Assembly: GCF_023953935.1 (NCBI RefSeq)
Contig: NZ_JAMLIW010000002.1
Coordinates: forward strand, 124,001-188,000
DNA: 64,000 bases
Direction of reading: 5' to 3'
Source of the DNA: Thermomonas sp.
Lineage (GTDB): Bacteria; Pseudomonadota; Gammaproteobacteria; Xanthomonadales; Xanthomonadaceae
Numbering within the stretch: position 1 is the first letter of the stretch; every line of letters starts with the position of its first letter. The notes under the pieces are model-generated. The model was not told the DNA's origin, did no database searches, and worked only from the letters and a program-made list of their open reading frames with translations. Below are positions 62,836 to 64,000 of the stretch, one piece after another. The position numbers were made by a program, and so were the translations under genes.

Positions 62836-64000
62836 TCAAGTCCGCCCGTACTGGTCCTCGTAGCGCACGATGTCGTCTTCACCCAGATAATCGCCGGACT
62901 GGACTTCGATCAGTTCCAGCACGTCCGCACCTGGATTCTCCAGACGGTGCCGCGCCCCGATCGGGATGTAGGCAGACTGGTTGGCGTACAGCTCGAACAC
63001 GTCGTTGTCACGCGTCACCCGCGCGGTGCCGCGCACCACCACCCAGTGCTCGGCGCGGCGCTTGTGCGATTGCAACGACAGCCGCGCGCCCGGCTTGACC
63101 TTGATGCGCTTGACCTGGAAGCCATCGCCCACGTCCACCGAGTCGTAGCTGCCCCAGGGACGGTAAACCTCGCGGTGGAACACGACCTGGCTGCGCTGCG
63201 CGTCCTTCAGCTGCGCGACCACCTCCTTGACCTGCTGAACCCGATCCTTGCGCGCCACCAGCACGGCGTCGGCGGTTTCGACCACCACGATGTCATCCAC
63301 GCCCACCAGCGCCACCATCCGCTGCGCCCAGGCGTAGCTGTTGCGGGAATCAACCGTGATGACTTCGCCACGGCAGGCATTGCCAGAGGCGTCCTGGGCG
63401 CTCACGTCCCACAGCGACGACCACGAGCCGACGTCGTTCCAGCCGAAGTTCACCGGCAACACCATCGCGGCATCGGTGTGTTCCATCACCGCGTAGTCGA
63501 TCGAATCGGACGGGCAGTCGGCGAATGCGATCTTGTCCAGACGGATGAAATCGCCATCGCGCGCGGCGGTGGCATGGGCCGCGCGTACCGCTGCCGCGAT
63601 CGCGGGCCGGAAGCGCTGCAACTCCTCCAGGAAGCGCGAGGCGCGCAGCAGGAACATGCCGCTGTTCCAGAAGAAATCACCGCTCGCAAGATAGCCCTGT
63701 GCGGTGGCCGCATCGGGCTTCTCGACGAAGCGCAGCACCTTGCGCACGCCCTCGCCGGACGCCGCCTGGATGTATCCGAAGCCGGTTTCCGGCGCGGTCG
63801 GCACGATCCCGAAGGTCACCAGCGCGCCCGCTTCCGCCGCCGGGCTGGCCACGCGCACCGCCTCCCGGAACGCGGCCGGATCGCGCACCACATGATCCGA
63901 AGGCAGCACCAGCAACAACGGGTCCTCGCCGCCGGCCATCGCCTGCAACGCCGCAGCAGCGATGGCCGGCGCGGTATTGCGGCCCAGCGGCTCCAACAGG
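62836..64000 (-). CDS. mannose-1-phosphate guanylyltransferase / mannose-6-phosphate isomerase (5' end outside window)
   Basis: C-terminal 388 residues of the bifunctional XanB/AlgA/ManC-type enzyme making GDP-mannose. The guanylyltransferase part is seen from LEPLGRNTAPAIAAAALQAM and LLLVLPSDHVV through FGYIQAASGEG and FVEKPD to NFGWNDVGSWSSLW. The isomerase cupin has VYRPWGSYDSVDVGDGFQVK and RRAEHWVVVRGTARV. Stop at 62,836. The gene should extend about 80 codons beyond the window. GDP-mannose could feed the exopolysaccharide and other glycans. Convergent neighbours not visible. Confidence 0.93.
   Translation of the reverse strand, partial: LLEPLGRNTAPAIAAAALQAMAGGEDPLLLVLPSDHVVRDPAAFREAVRVASPAAEAGALVTFGIVPTAPETGFGYIQAASGEGVRKVLRFVEKPDAATAQGYLASGDFFWNSGMFLLRASRFLEELQRFRPAIAAAVRAAHATAARDGDFIRLDKIAFADCPSDSIDYAVMEHTDAAMVLPVNFGWNDVGSWSSLWDVSAQDASGNACRGEVITVDSRNSYAWAQRMVALVGVDDIVVVETADAVLVARKDRVQQVKEVVAQLKDAQRSQVVFHREVYRPWGSYDSVDVGDGFQVKRIKVKPGARLSLQSHKRRAEHWVVVRGTARVTRDNDVFELYANQSAYIPIGARHRLENPGADVLELIEVQSGDYLGEDDIVRYEDQYGRT

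Overview
The window looks like a chromosome segment of a high-GC gammaproteobacterium of the Xanthomonadaceae/Lysobacteraceae. The evidence is the xanthomonad-style housekeeping order (rarA-panB-folK-pcnB, bamC-like/dapA/gcvR/bcp/phoH, fabA-fabB), an Oar-like TonB receptor, and a bifunctional mannose-1-phosphate guanylyltransferase of the XanB/AlgA type. Genus is inference; no rRNA is present.

Region 1 (about 1-22,440, all minus strand) is an exopolysaccharide cluster. In transcription order it has a Wza-like export lipoprotein, a Wzc-like tyrosine kinase, a J-domain protein, a TPR protein, a small exported protein, an O-antigen ligase/polymerase-like membrane protein and a nucleotide-sugar dehydrogenase. 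These are followed by galE, rfbBACD (dTDP-L-rhamnose), an EPS-associated MarR-type regulator, a Wzx-like flippase, a sulfotransferase, a hexapeptide acyltransferase and three glycosyltransferases, the last cut by the window edge. Most neighbours overlap by 4 bases (ATGA, GTGA or TTGA), so much of the cluster is translationally coupled. Two small toxin-antitoxin-like pairs interrupt it. One is flanked by a 148-bp duplicate of the galE 5' end. The dehydrogenase carries a palindromic repeat translated in frame.

Region 2 (22,619-38,790) is a 16.2-kb genomic island in a tRNA-Val(CAC) gene, bounded by 50-bp direct repeats of the tRNA 3' end. It carries plasmid-type replication functions (RepA, four iterons, two DnaA boxes) behind an unusually structured leader, and a RelE-type toxin-antitoxin pair. 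A 2-kb block of short repeats ends at a truncated ParM-like gene. Beyond this lie a type III-like restriction-modification pair, an unrecognised three-gene cassette, SRAP and UmuC-like genes and a tyrosine integrase. From about 28 to 38.6 kb nearly every gene is broken by frameshifts or stops, while flanking chromosomal genes are intact. The island looks like an integrated plasmid that is decaying, or a stretch of poor sequence.

Region 3 (38,790-64,000) is mostly core genome: ppnN, the TonB-dependent receptor, a marC/SDR/grxD operon, sodB, rarA, panB-folK-pcnB, tRNA-Glu(CTC), a ferredoxin remnant, a bamC-like gene, dapA, gcvR, bcp, phoH, a hydrolase, an HTH/SulP pair, fabA-fabB, a secreted CbiX-like protein behind a Fur box, and the xanB-like gene cut by the right edge. 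The strongest leads for something undescribed are the switch-like leader before the island replication genes, the three-gene cassette after the restriction gene, the translated palindromic element, and the hexanucleotide repeat coding for the tyrosine tail of the Wzc kinase.
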